Shown one piece after another: positions 41,768 through 50,981 of a stretch of 64,000 nucleotides of DNA. A program made the position numbers and the translations under genes. The notes under the pieces are model-generated. The model saw nothing but the letters and a program-made list of their open reading frames with translations, had not been told where the DNA came from and ran no database searches. The stretch spans positions 1-64,000 of the forward strand of contig CACEDQ010000001.1 of assembly GCA_902558375.1 (NCBI GenBank), given 5' to 3'. The first letter of the stretch is position 1, and each line of letters starts with the position of its first letter. Origin of the DNA: an uncultured SAR86 cluster bacterium. GTDB lineage: Bacteria; Pseudomonadota; Gammaproteobacteria; Magnimaribacterales; D2472.

Positions 41768-42546
41768 TGTTTTTTATATACTTCTTAGCTTTCTTTGCAT
41801 TCATTCCAATCTTGGCATATCTGTTATCGCAAAATACAAACAATAAAGGATATATTTTTGGAATCTCTTTTTTAGTTGTTCTTGTTTGTTTATTTACTGT
41901 TGTTGGAAAATACTCATTCTTAGGCTCAATTAAAAATCAAAAGATCAATTCAGAAATTCTTATGAATATTAACTTTAATAATAAAATTTCTGAAAATATT
42001 ACAAGAGAATTTAATAACAATATTAGCAATGAAGATAAAGTGTATTGGCTTCAAGGTTATATTAATAAAGCCATTGAAGACAGTAAATTCATTGCTGCTG
42101 AAAGCTTAATTTCTATCTCAGAGCAATACTTTCAAACTACAGATGAAAAATTTATTTTTTATACCTTATACACAAAACTTAGAGACGCAAAATTCCCTGA
42201 TTTTGCAAAGTCTAAATTAATTATAAATCTTCATTCTCCACCAGAGTGCTCTAATTTTTTTGGTACAGCAGAAGTATTTATCATGAATGGTCCAAAAATA
42301 CCCATAGCCTCAAAAAAATTCACGGATTCTTCTGAATTTGAGTTAGAAAATATTCATTCCTCCATTCCTGGTTTTGATTTGGCTTCTGCCTATCTAAATC
42401 AAGAAACTCTCGATTTAAAAGTATCATTAAACTGCCCTGCTACAGCCTCTATTTTTTATTCTGAAAACGCTTTGTTAATTGATAACAATCAGCCTGTAAA
42501 TTCCTATAATATTAAGGCAAATGAATGGTTTAAAAGGGAACAATAG
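41767..42546 (+). CDS. ccmI: CcmI-like cytochrome c maturation protein (reduced)
   Basis: The 259 residues start with two membrane segments (MFFIYFLAFFAFIPILAYLL, then FGISFLVVLVCLFTVVG), followed by a helical middle and a beta-rich periplasmic end (AEVFIMNGPKIPIASKKF, DLKVSLNCPATA). This two-helix plus periplasmic layout and the position after ccmH match CcmI/CycH. Usual CcmI proteins are ~400 residues with clear TPRs; the TPR region here is short, so it is a reduced version. The 1-bp overlap with ccmH shows co-translation. Confidence 0.72.
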   Translation: MFFIYFLAFFAFIPILAYLLSQNTNNKGYIFGISFLVVLVCLFTVVGKYSFLGSIKNQKINSEILMNINFNNKISENITREFNNNISNEDKVYWLQGYINKAIEDSKFIAAESLISISEQYFQTTDEKFIFYTLYTKLRDAKFPDFAKSKLIINLHSPPECSNFFGTAEVFIMNGPKIPIASKKFTDSSEFELENIHSSIPGFDLASAYLNQETLDLKVSLNCPATASIFYSENALLIDNNQPVNSYNIKANEWFKREQ

Positions 42547-42579
42547 TTTAATATATCTCTAAGAAAAATATTCTCAATA

Positions 42580-45567
42580 ATGCAGCTTAAACATATAAAA
42601 CTCGCAGGTTTTAAAAGTTTCGTAGATCCAACGAAGATATCTTTTCCTTCAAATTTAGTAGGCGTAGTCGGCCCTAATGGCTGTGGTAAATCAAACGTAA
42701 TTGATGCCGTAAGATGGGTTTTAGGAGAGCTCTCTGCTAAAAATCTTCGTGGGGAGTCTATGGTAGACGTCATCTTCAATGGCTCAGAAAATAGAAAGCC
42801 ATCAGGACAGTGCAGTATTGAATTACTTTTTGATAATTCTAGTGGAAAGATTGGTGGCGAATATACTTCCTATAATGAAATTTCCATCAAAAGATTAATG
42901 ACAAGAGATGCACAGTCAACTTATTTTATAAATAGCACAAAGTGTAGAAGAAAAGATGTTCAAGATATATTTCTAGGAACAGGTTTAGGACCAAGTTCTT
43001 ATGCAATTATTGAACAAGGAATGGTCAGTAGGCTTGTAAGCGCAAAGCCAGAAGAGCTTAGAACCCATATTGAAGAGGCTGCTGGTGTCTCTAAATATAG
43101 AGAAAGAAGAAGAGAAACGGAAAGTCGAATTAAGAAGACAAAAGAGAACCTATCAAGAGTTAAGGATATAAAGGATGAAATAGAAAGGCTTATTAGAAGG
43201 CTTGAAAATCAAGCTAAAGCTGCTGAGAAATATAACAAGTTAAAAGAAGAGGAGAATCAGAAACAGACTGATATAGCAATTCTTTATTCACTTGAAGCTA
43301 AAAACAATAAAGACAAACTCCAAAAGAACTTAGAAGGCTTAAATAGAGATCTCAAAATAAAACAGGCCGAATCAGATTCAAAACAAGCACAAATCGATGA
43401 TTATAGAACCCAGAATGAGTCTGTAATTAATGCTTATGAGGATGCTCAGAAAAATTTTTATACAATAGGTGCTGAAATAGCTAAGCATGAATCAGATCTT
43501 CATAACATCAATAAATCTGAAGCCACTAATTTAGAAGCCCTTGAAAGAGCTCAAAAAAGTTACAAAGATGCTCTTCAAAAAGAGTCTGCATTTAAGGACT
43601 TAAGTCCAAAAGAAAAAGAATTAAAGCTAAATATTGCTATTGTTAAGGCTTTTGATGCTCTTGAGAAAAAAAATACAATCGGTGTATCAATTAAACCGCT
43701 CGAAGACCAAATAAACATCAAACAAAATGAATTAGATTCGAAGCAGGATATTTTTGACGGTATTAAAGCTAATAAAGACAAAATCGTAAATGAGATAAAA
43801 GATATTCAAAAAAATCAATTTTCTATTGATGCTGAAATTGCAAGAATCGAAGGCTCAATAAAAAATCTTAATAATTTAGCAGAAAATGCAAAATCAGATT
43901 TTGAAGAGGCTTCACGTAATTATGCAAATGCTGTTGAAAAAGAGTCAAATAATGAACATTTAAGCCCTAAAGAAAAAGCAATACACTTACTAGATTCAAT
44001 CACAGACTTACTTAAATCATTTGGATCAAGCGCAGATAAAGTGAATTCAAAATTATCTGAGCTGAAAGAACTCCTAATGAGCATATTAAAAATTGCTTCT
44101 GATCAATCAAAAAGCTTTACTGCAGAATATTTAAATCAAAAAAATAGAGCAGAAGAGGCTATTAACAAAGCTAAGGAAGATAAAAAAATTGCTGAAACTA
44201 AGCTTGAAGACCTTAACAGTCAAAGAATCTCAATTGGTAATCAACTGGAATCACAGATTAATATTCAGACTAATATAGATAACCAATTGCAAGAAATGGA
44301 TAGCAATAAATCTGTTGTATCAAATGAACTTAGAAACCTTGAGAAAGAAATTAATGATTTAAGGCTTGAGCTAAGAACTCACGAAATTAATTTAGAAAAT
44401 GCTTCAATGGTTTTAGAGAAAGCAGAGGTAAGTATTTCAGACCTTGATTCAGCACAATACAAGGGGATGGATTTAAAAGGGCTTGAGGTCTCTTTAGATG
44501 AAATACAAAAAAACATTGCTCAATTAGGTTCATTTAATTTAGCTGCTCCCGAGGAGTACTTGAGCAGAGAAAACGAATTAAAAAAATTAATTGAAGAAGC
44601 TGAAATAAGGAAGTCTGAAATTCAAGTAATTATGGATGGCTTGGTAGAAAAGAGCTCTCAAGCAGAATCTGAATTAACAGCCATAAGGCAAAAACAATCT
44701 CAGTTTAATGAAAGCTTAAGAGACCTTGAAAATCAAAAAAATGTAGCTGAATTAGATCTTAAATCAATTGCAGAGAAAGTTACTAATCTGAGGTTGGATT
44801 TAAAAACCCATGAAATTAATTTAGATAACGCAAATACTAAAATTAAAGAGGCTGGTTTAAATATTGAAAATATAGATTATTCAAAATATGAAGACATGGA
44901 TCTTAATGTCCTCCAAGATTCACTTGCAGATATACAGGCAAAAATCATACGTCTAGGAGCTATCAACCTTGCAGCTCCAGAGGAAATAGCTGCTGAATCA
45001 AAAAGGAAAGAAGAGCTAGATGTTCAATACAACGATCTTACTGAAGCTCTTGAAAAACTTACAGGCGCCATAAAAACAATTGATCTTGAAACAAAAACAA
45101 GATTTCAAGATAGTTTTGATTCAATAAACAAAAGAATGAAAGAGGTATTTTCAAAGTTATTTGGTGGTGGTTTCGCTGAACTTGCTCTTACTGAAAATGA
45201 TGCACTAAATGCTGGTGTGGTAATTATGGCTAGACCTCCAGGAAAGAAAAATTCATCAATTTCTCAATTATCAGGGGGTGAAAAAGCTTTAACTGCTTTA
45301 GCTCTTGTTTTTGCAATTTTTGAACTCAATCCTGCGCCTTTTTGTATTTTAGACGAAGTAGATGCTCCATTAGACGATTTAAATACTATGCGTTTTATAA
45401 ATATGGTTGAGGAGATGTCAAAGACAGTTCAATTCATATTTATAACCCATAATAAAGTTTCTATGGAAAAAAGTGATCATTTAATGGGAGTTACAATGCA
45501 AGAAGCTGGTGTCTCTAGAATGGTTTCTGTTGACGTCAATCAAGCTCTAGAGTTTGCTGAAGTATGA
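42580..45567 (+). CDS. smc: Chromosome segregation ATPase SMC, hinge not recognisable, arms internally duplicated
   Basis: SMC organises and segregates chromosomes with ScpA/ScpB. The heads are intact: Walker A GPNGCGKSN (31-39), IEQGMVSRLVSAKPEELR, EEAAGVSKYRERRRETE; C-terminal signature LSGGEKALTALAL near 897 and Walker B FCILDEVDAPLDD near 921. But the length is 995, against ~1,150-1,190, and no Gly-rich hinge is visible; the tip region (~480-560) is a plain helix-forming stretch. The N-arm holds two units offset by exactly 120 residues (LSPKEK at 341 and 461). The C-arm holds two units offset by 143 (QLGSFNLAAPEE at 648, RLGAINLAAPEE at 791). No Cys is present in the arms, so there is no zinc hook. 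zipA overlaps by 4 bp. Confidence 0.93.
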   Translation: MQLKHIKLAGFKSFVDPTKISFPSNLVGVVGPNGCGKSNVIDAVRWVLGELSAKNLRGESMVDVIFNGSENRKPSGQCSIELLFDNSSGKIGGEYTSYNEISIKRLMTRDAQSTYFINSTKCRRKDVQDIFLGTGLGPSSYAIIEQGMVSRLVSAKPEELRTHIEEAAGVSKYRERRRETESRIKKTKENLSRVKDIKDEIERLIRRLENQAKAAEKYNKLKEEENQKQTDIAILYSLEAKNNKDKLQKNLEGLNRDLKIKQAESDSKQAQIDDYRTQNESVINAYEDAQKNFYTIGAEIAKHESDLHNINKSEATNLEALERAQKSYKDALQKESAFKDLSPKEKELKLNIAIVKAFDALEKKNTIGVSIKPLEDQINIKQNELDSKQDIFDGIKANKDKIVNEIKDIQKNQFSIDAEIARIEGSIKNLNNLAENAKSDFEEASRNYANAVEKESNNEHLSPKEKAIHLLDSITDLLKSFGSSADKVNSKLSELKELLMSILKIASDQSKSFTAEYLNQKNRAEEAINKAKEDKKIAETKLEDLNSQRISIGNQLESQINIQTNIDNQLQEMDSNKSVVSNELRNLEKEINDLRLELRTHEINLENASMVLEKAEVSISDLDSAQYKGMDLKGLEVSLDEIQKNIAQLGSFNLAAPEEYLSRENELKKLIEEAEIRKSEIQVIMDGLVEKSSQAESELTAIRQKQSQFNESLRDLENQKNVAELDLKSIAEKVTNLRLDLKTHEINLDNANTKIKEAGLNIENIDYSKYEDMDLNVLQDSLADIQAKIIRLGAINLAAPEEIAAESKRKEELDVQYNDLTEALEKLTGAIKTIDLETKTRFQDSFDSINKRMKEVFSKLFGGGFAELALTENDALNAGVVIMARPPGKKNSSISQLSGGEKALTALALVFAIFELNPAPFCILDEVDAPLDDLNTMRFINMVEEMSKTVQFIFITHNKVSMEKSDHLMGVTMQEAGVSRMVSVDVNQALEFAEV

Positions 45568-46202
45568 TAAGTTCCAATATAGATATATACTTAATTGGTT
45601 TTTCTGTTCTTATATTTCTTATAATCACATTTCTTTTTATAAGAAAAATTTCTAATAAAGGAGAGCTCAAAGTAAAAATTGAGCCTGTCACAGATACATT
45701 TGAAATAAAAGAATTTGATGAAATTGATATAAAGTCTCAACAAGCATTTGATTTTGATGATAAAGATCATATTGATTATCAAGAGCAAAAACTTGTTGTT
45801 TTAAATTTAATATCCATTGATAAGTCTATGTTTGAAATCGATCAAGTATATGGTTTTATGAGCAATGTTGGAGCAACCTTATCACAGGGGTTCTTCGTTA
45901 TAAAAGATAACAATAATAAGGAGTCATTTAGAATAGCTAACGCTTTAAATCCTGGCACATTTGAATCAGAGACTAGTACTTTTGCAATCATTGTTGCTGC
46001 TGATCTCAATAACGTCTTAGATCCAATTAAAACAGTAAAAGACATGGTAAATTTTGCTTATGAATTTACTGAAAAGTTTTATGCAAATATCTGTGATGAA
46101 GAAAGAACACCAATAACCAAACAAATGATTTCGCATATTGAATCTCAAGCTCAAGAGATAGCGAGATTAAAACAACTTGCAGTTGCTGAAAAATCTGACT
46201 AA
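45564..46202 (+). CDS. zipA: Cell division protein ZipA
   Basis: ZipA tethers FtsZ to the inner membrane in gammaproteobacteria. The 212 residues show a single N-terminal membrane anchor (YLIGFSVLIFLIITFLFI), a short acidic linker without the usual Pro/Gln-rich spacer, and the FtsZ-binding C-terminal domain (LVVLNLISIDKSMFEIDQ, GFFVIKDNNNKES, MVNFAYEFTEKFYANICDEE). Order smc-zipA-ligase matches pseudomonads. E. coli ZipA is 328 residues, so the linker is strongly reduced here. Confidence 0.87.
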   Translation: MISSNIDIYLIGFSVLIFLIITFLFIRKISNKGELKVKIEPVTDTFEIKEFDEIDIKSQQAFDFDDKDHIDYQEQKLVVLNLISIDKSMFEIDQVYGFMSNVGATLSQGFFVIKDNNNKESFRIANALNPGTFESETSTFAIIVAADLNNVLDPIKTVKDMVNFAYEFTEKFYANICDEERTPITKQMISHIESQAQEIARLKQLAVAEKSD

Positions 46203-47485
46203 TGAAGCCGTGGAAAATAATTCAAAAACTTGAAAGTGATAATAGTAGATTATTTAAAGAAAACGTTATTGAAGAAAATATTAATGACCTAGACTTTCAA
46301 GAAGGTCTATCAATGTGCCTAGATGCATTGGTAACATTTGGCGTTAAACAAGTTCCTAAATCTGATAAAAATGGAAAAGGATTAAGTTGGAGTTCTTTCA
46401 AGAACTCCGCCTTACTATTAATAGAAAGAGAAAAAACCGGTCACGCTGCTAGGGATGAAATTTTGGCGCTAATGGATAAAGCTACTTTAGAAGAGTGGAA
46501 TGATTGGTATAGAAGAATCTTAATAAAGGATTTGAGATGCGGCGTAAGCGAGAAGACAGTCAACAATGTTGCAAAAAAAATGGATATTCAATTTAGGGTG
46601 CCTGTTTTTGCTTGCATGCTATCTCATGATGGAATGAAACATCCAAAAAAGATTAAAGGTAACTGTTTAATTGAATATAAATATGATGGAGTGAGGGTAA
46701 TAGCGATAACAAAGAAAAATAATACAACTCTTTATAGCAGAAATGGAAAAATATTTAGCAATTTCCCTCATATTGAAGAAGCATTAAGCAAACCTGAATT
46801 TAATAATATGGTTTTTGATGGTGAGGTCATGAGCAATGACTTTCAATCATTAATGAAACAAGTTCATAGGAAAACCAATGCAAAAACAGAAGATGCATAT
46901 TTAGCTTTGTTTGATATCTTGCCTCTTAAAGAGTTTAACGATGGCAAAAGCAAGCTTACCACCCTTGAAAGAAAACATAATTTAGAGAAATTTTCTAAAA
47001 AATTTCCTTCATGTATCAAAATTGTTGACTATCAGGTCGTAGATTTTGATAAAGAAGAGGGTGAAGCAATATATTCTAAAATGAATAAAGAAGCACTAGA
47101 TCGTGGTTATGAAGGATTAATGATAAAGCCTGTGAATGATTTATATGAATGCAAAAGAAGTCATGCCTGGCTAAAAATGAAACCCTTCATTGAGGTCACA
47201 TTAAAAATCACAGAAGTTCATGAAGGCACTGGCAGGCATGCAGGGAAGCTTGGTGCATTTTCAGTAGAGGGTGCTGATGATGGTAAATTTTTCTCTCTAA
47301 ATGTAGGTAGTGGGTTAACTGATGAAAATAGAGAAAAGTTTTGGGAATATAAAGATTCATTAATTGGACAATTAATCGAAATAAGAGCAGATGCTGTTAC
47401 TCAAAGCATGGAAGGTGAAAATTACAGCTTAAGATTTCCTCGTTTCAAAACATTTAGAGGTTTTAAACCGGGTGAAAAAATTTAA
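46202..47485 (+). CDS. ATP-dependent DNA ligase (T4-type) at the ligA position
   Basis: The 427 residues carry the covalent-adenylate motif EYKYDGVR with Lys160, motif III LALFDIL, motif IV EGLMIKPV and motif V HAWLKMKP. The N-terminal DRLCGV-like region (WYRRILIKDLRCGVSEK) and DNA-binding domain resemble bacteriophage T4 ligase. There are no NAD-ligase features (no zinc finger, HhH or BRCT). It seals nicks using ATP. It overlaps zipA by 1 bp and the next lipoprotein by 1 bp, so it is embedded in the operon. In related bacteria ligA sits here, which suggests displacement. Confidence 0.9.
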   Translation: MKPWKIIQKLESDNSRLFKENVIEENINDLDFQEGLSMCLDALVTFGVKQVPKSDKNGKGLSWSSFKNSALLLIEREKTGHAARDEILALMDKATLEEWNDWYRRILIKDLRCGVSEKTVNNVAKKMDIQFRVPVFACMLSHDGMKHPKKIKGNCLIEYKYDGVRVIAITKKNNTTLYSRNGKIFSNFPHIEEALSKPEFNNMVFDGEVMSNDFQSLMKQVHRKTNAKTEDAYLALFDILPLKEFNDGKSKLTTLERKHNLEKFSKKFPSCIKIVDYQVVDFDKEEGEAIYSKMNKEALDRGYEGLMIKPVNDLYECKRSHAWLKMKPFIEVTLKITEVHEGTGRHAGKLGAFSVEGADDGKFFSLNVGSGLTDENREKFWEYKDSLIGQLIEIRADAVTQSMEGENYSLRFPRFKTFRGFKPGEKI

Positions 47486-48096
47486 TGAATATTAGATTTC
47501 TAAAAACTGCATTTTTTATATTTTTAATATTGTCATTTCAATCTTGTATTACGACACCTCCACAAAATCCAGATAATATTTGTTTAATATTTGAAGAAAA
47601 GAAAAGTTGGTATAAAGCAGCAATGAGGTCTGAGAAACGATGGAAGATTCCACCATACGTATTAATGTCATTTGTATATCAAGAATCGAGTTTTAAAGCA
47701 GATGCAAAGCCTGACAGAACAAAGTTATTATGGGTCATACCATGGAAGAGACAATCTACTGCATCTGGATACTCTCAAGCATTGAATATGACATGGGATG
47801 ATTATATTGATGAAACTGGTAATTCTGGAGCAAGCAGAAGCAATTTTAGTGACTCTGCCGATTTTATAGGATGGTATGCATCTAAGGGTTACTATCAGGG
47901 ATTTGATAGATTAGATGCTAGATCATTATATCTTGCCTACCATGAAGGATATGGCGGCTTTAAGAAAAAAACTTATAGAAAAAAACCATGGCTTATAAAA
48001 GTTGCTGATAGGGTGCAGGCTAGATCTACAAAGTACCAACAGCAGTATTGGAGTTGTGCTGGAGAGCTAAAGAAAAAGAAATATTTCTTTTTTTAG
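47485..48096 (+). CDS. Lytic-transglycosylase-like lipoprotein
   Basis: The 203 residues have a lipobox (LSFQSC, Cys21) and then an SLT-like domain: PYVLMSFVYQESSFKADAKP with the catalytic Glu67 in QESSF, a Gln/Ser-rich SGYSQALNMTWDDYI, and LYLAYHEGYGGF. It would cleave peptidoglycan glycan strands at the outer membrane. It starts 1 bp inside the ligase gene. Its 3' end overlaps the convergent protease gene by 4 bp. The domain call rests on these motifs; it may be a divergent member. Confidence 0.8.
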   Translation: MNIRFLKTAFFIFLILSFQSCITTPPQNPDNICLIFEEKKSWYKAAMRSEKRWKIPPYVLMSFVYQESSFKADAKPDRTKLLWVIPWKRQSTASGYSQALNMTWDDYIDETGNSGASRSNFSDSADFIGWYASKGYYQGFDRLDARSLYLAYHEGYGGFKKKTYRKKPWLIKVADRVQARSTKYQQQYWSCAGELKKKKYFFF

Positions 48097-50960
48097 ATGT
48101 ACTTAATATCAAACCCCAAATCTTTAAGCTCTGATTTATAGTTTTCACCTGCGATGACAGAGCGTTTTGATTCGTTAAATAAATATTTCTCTGAAACCAT
48201 AGCAAGATCCTTTAATGTGCATGATTTAACTTTTGATCTGAAATGCAGGCGCTCATCTTGAGATTTTTGATCTAATGAGCTCATAAAATCACTCATTGCT
48301 TCACCATATGGAGACAATGGCTTATCTATGCTTGATATAACACCCAAAATTCCTTCTTCTAGCTGTCCCTCAGAAATGTTTTTAATTGACCATTCTCTAG
48401 AATTTTTAAATTCATTAAATGTTTCTGAACACTTAGGGTCTCTATAAGAAAAAAATTTAAAAACCTTATTATTTGAATCATGTGAGGCACCAGCACCATA
48501 CGCGCCGCCTTTTTCTCTAATGGCAGAATGAAGATAGCCATTTCTTAAGACTGTTCCAAGTACCGTTAGGGCAGGCGCATCTTCATGATGAAAGTCAACT
48601 GTTGGGAATGCTTCAGCGCAAAAGCAAACCTGTGAGCCGGTAATCCAACCAATAGGACTCTTTTGGACACCAACAAAATTCTGATCTTTGTATTGTTCTG
48701 TATTTCCTTCAATTGCAAAGTTTAATTTTAATTTTTTCATATCTAAAGCTGATGCAGTAAAGATATGACTGGGAGAATAAGAAATTTTAGATTTTATAGA
48801 TCTAAGTAATTCTAGATATTTTGTAAGTTCTTTCTCTTGTTCTACTAACTTGGAAAGCTGATTAGTATTATGAATAAATCTCAATCCTGATGTTAGCTCA
48901 TTGGTTGATGCGATATCAGTTATTTGTGATGCTGCGTTACTCATTGCAAGAATGTGACCATTTTGAATAACTGATTTTTCATTATCAGATGAGATAAACT
49001 CTAAAAGTTCTTTAATCCTTTTGATTTCTTCAAAATTAGATTCTTTTACAGTTCTTATAATTAATTCCTGCATTAAAGACTCATTACTTTCTAAACTTTT
49101 TGAATTAACTTTAAGTGCTAATTTAAATGTACCATTTATTCTATTGGGTATAGTTATAAATGATGCTGAAATACCTCCAGTAATTGATGATTGATATTTT
49201 TGGATGTCCTCATAGCCATCTTTACCTAGACCAATATCTGTTAAAGTATTTGAAAATAAACTAGCAATCTGTAATTCATTTTCTTCAAGAGCTTCGCAAG
49301 GAAAAATCATTGTATGATAGACAATTCCATTAGTACCAGTTTTGTAGAAGTAGTTAGTTGATTTATTGTTTGGACAAGCTATTGGAGATGGATAGTTTCT
49401 AGTTTTAGGTATATCTTCTTTTGTAACCTTTGGTAAAACTTCAGGATCATCAATAGAGTTTTGTCTTTTTTCTAAATCATCAGCAAGCTTTATAAGTTTT
49501 TCTTTATCATCTGATGAAAAGTTTTTTGTAATTTCAAAAACCTTATTTTGAATTTTTTCTTCATTTTTTTTATTTAAATCAATATCAGGAATCAAAGAAT
49601 AGGTTAGCCTATGATTGTTTTTAATCAAATTTTCTTCAATAAGGTTCTCAATGTAATTATCTGTTTTAAGGTTGTTTTTTATAGCATTAAAAGCATTATC
49701 TAAATCTAGTATATTCAATGGATTATCATTATGGATACATGCAGGCAAGCAAGTCAGCATGATTTGTAGACCAAAAGGCATGCCAGACCCAGTAATTTCT
49801 CTCTGTCTAATTTCAAGCTGATGCAGAGAAGAATCTATAAGATCTTTTGGTACCCCATCTTTTACAAGTTTTTTAAGACAGTCCATTATGAGTGTCTCAA
49901 CTTCTTTTGATTTATTTGAATCAACACCTTCTAACCCTGCAGCAAAGACAAGTTCTTTTTGATCAGCTTCAAGACCAGTTAAGGGTGATGGTGACCTGCC
50001 TAGCTTTGAACTTTCTAAAACCTTTCTCAATGGGGAGGCAGAGTTATCTAAAAGAATATTAGACATTAAATATGTTTCAAGTAATTGAACCGGGTCGTGA
50101 CTTTCATTTAAAAGCCAGCTTAAAACAATATGATGATTATTTTCATCTCCTGGAATAGGGTTATAAAAATCTGAAACAATTTTTGGTGATTCTAATCTAA
50201 CTTCATTTTTAACACCTACGACCTCATCTGAAGGTGAAAAGTTAACTAAAACATTTTTTTTAATGTAAGACTGAATTTCTTGAGGATCTAAGTTTCCAAA
50301 TGTAAAGAAAGTAGCATTTGAAGGATGATAATGTTTTTTATGAAAATTAACTAAATCTTCATGAGAAAGGTCTATTATGCTTTCAGGATCGCCACCACTA
50401 TTATGTTTATATGTTGAAGAAGAGTATAAGTGTTTTGACATTCCATGCCATAACTGACTTGTAATCGAGCTCATAGCCCCTTTCATTTCGTTATAAACAA
50501 CTCCTTTTATTTCAATTTCACTCTCTGGATTATTTTTTTCTTGAAACTCTAGCCTATGTCCTTCTTGAGCAAAATCAAGATTATCTAAATTAGGGAAAAA
50601 AGCTGAGTCCAGATATACACCTAAAAGATTGTCAAAGTCTTTTTTATTGAGTGTTGCAAAAGGATATGCAGTCCAATCACTTGAGGTAAAAGCATTCATG
50701 AATGTATTAAGAGATCTTCTAATCATCATAAAAAATGGATCTCTTACTGGATATTTTTTTGAACCACAAAGAGCTGTGTGTTCTAAAATATGGGCCACAC
50801 CAGTAGAATCATGAGGAATGGTTCTGAAAGCAACCATAAATACTTTTTCATCACTATCACAAGCTAGGTGAACATGTTTGCAATTAAATTCTGATTCGCT
50901 GTATATTTGAGCATTGACATCCAGTAAAGGAATTCTTTTTTGTTCTTGAAGGTTAAACAT
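48093..50960 (-). CDS. M16C family metalloprotease (presequence-protease-like)
   Basis: The 955-residue enzyme is built of two M16 halves. The zinc site is HILEH at 57-61 (inverted HxxEH), within TGVAHILEHTALCGSKKYP, with the distal Glu expected in YNEMKGAM. Further blocks: RSLNTFMNAFTSSDWTAYPF, and REKGGAYGAGASHDS plus FFSYRDP in the C-terminal half. The length fits PreP/insulinase-type M16C peptidases that clear peptides. There is no signal peptide, so it is cytosolic. It diverges from the lipoprotein gene at 50982 with only 21 bp between starts. Confidence 0.93.
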   Translation of the reverse strand: MFNLQEQKRIPLLDVNAQIYSESEFNCKHVHLACDSDEKVFMVAFRTIPHDSTGVAHILEHTALCGSKKYPVRDPFFMMIRRSLNTFMNAFTSSDWTAYPFATLNKKDFDNLLGVYLDSAFFPNLDNLDFAQEGHRLEFQEKNNPESEIEIKGVVYNEMKGAMSSITSQLWHGMSKHLYSSSTYKHNSGGDPESIIDLSHEDLVNFHKKHYHPSNATFFTFGNLDPQEIQSYIKKNVLVNFSPSDEVVGVKNEVRLESPKIVSDFYNPIPGDENNHHIVLSWLLNESHDPVQLLETYLMSNILLDNSASPLRKVLESSKLGRSPSPLTGLEADQKELVFAAGLEGVDSNKSKEVETLIMDCLKKLVKDGVPKDLIDSSLHQLEIRQREITGSGMPFGLQIMLTCLPACIHNDNPLNILDLDNAFNAIKNNLKTDNYIENLIEENLIKNNHRLTYSLIPDIDLNKKNEEKIQNKVFEITKNFSSDDKEKLIKLADDLEKRQNSIDDPEVLPKVTKEDIPKTRNYPSPIACPNNKSTNYFYKTGTNGIVYHTMIFPCEALEENELQIASLFSNTLTDIGLGKDGYEDIQKYQSSITGGISASFITIPNRINGTFKLALKVNSKSLESNESLMQELIIRTVKESNFEEIKRIKELLEFISSDNEKSVIQNGHILAMSNAASQITDIASTNELTSGLRFIHNTNQLSKLVEQEKELTKYLELLRSIKSKISYSPSHIFTASALDMKKLKLNFAIEGNTEQYKDQNFVGVQKSPIGWITGSQVCFCAEAFPTVDFHHEDAPALTVLGTVLRNGYLHSAIREKGGAYGAGASHDSNNKVFKFFSYRDPKCSETFNEFKNSREWSIKNISEGQLEEGILGVISSIDKPLSPYGEAMSDFMSSLDQKSQDERLHFRSKVKSCTLKDLAMVSEKYLFNESKRSVIAGENYKSELKDLGFDIKYI

Positions 50961-50981
50961 AATAAAAACTATAATAAATCT

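Noticed and set aside
43321..45060. Frameshift, assembly duplication or chimera as cause of the smc repeats
   Set aside because: The repeat copies have diverged strongly at DNA level, are in frame, and the two arms have different repeat lengths, which does not fit an assembly artefact.
50940..50981. Upstream ATG for the DUF4136-like lipoprotein
   Set aside because: It would place 14 polar residues before the lipoprotein signal and overlap the divergent protease start.
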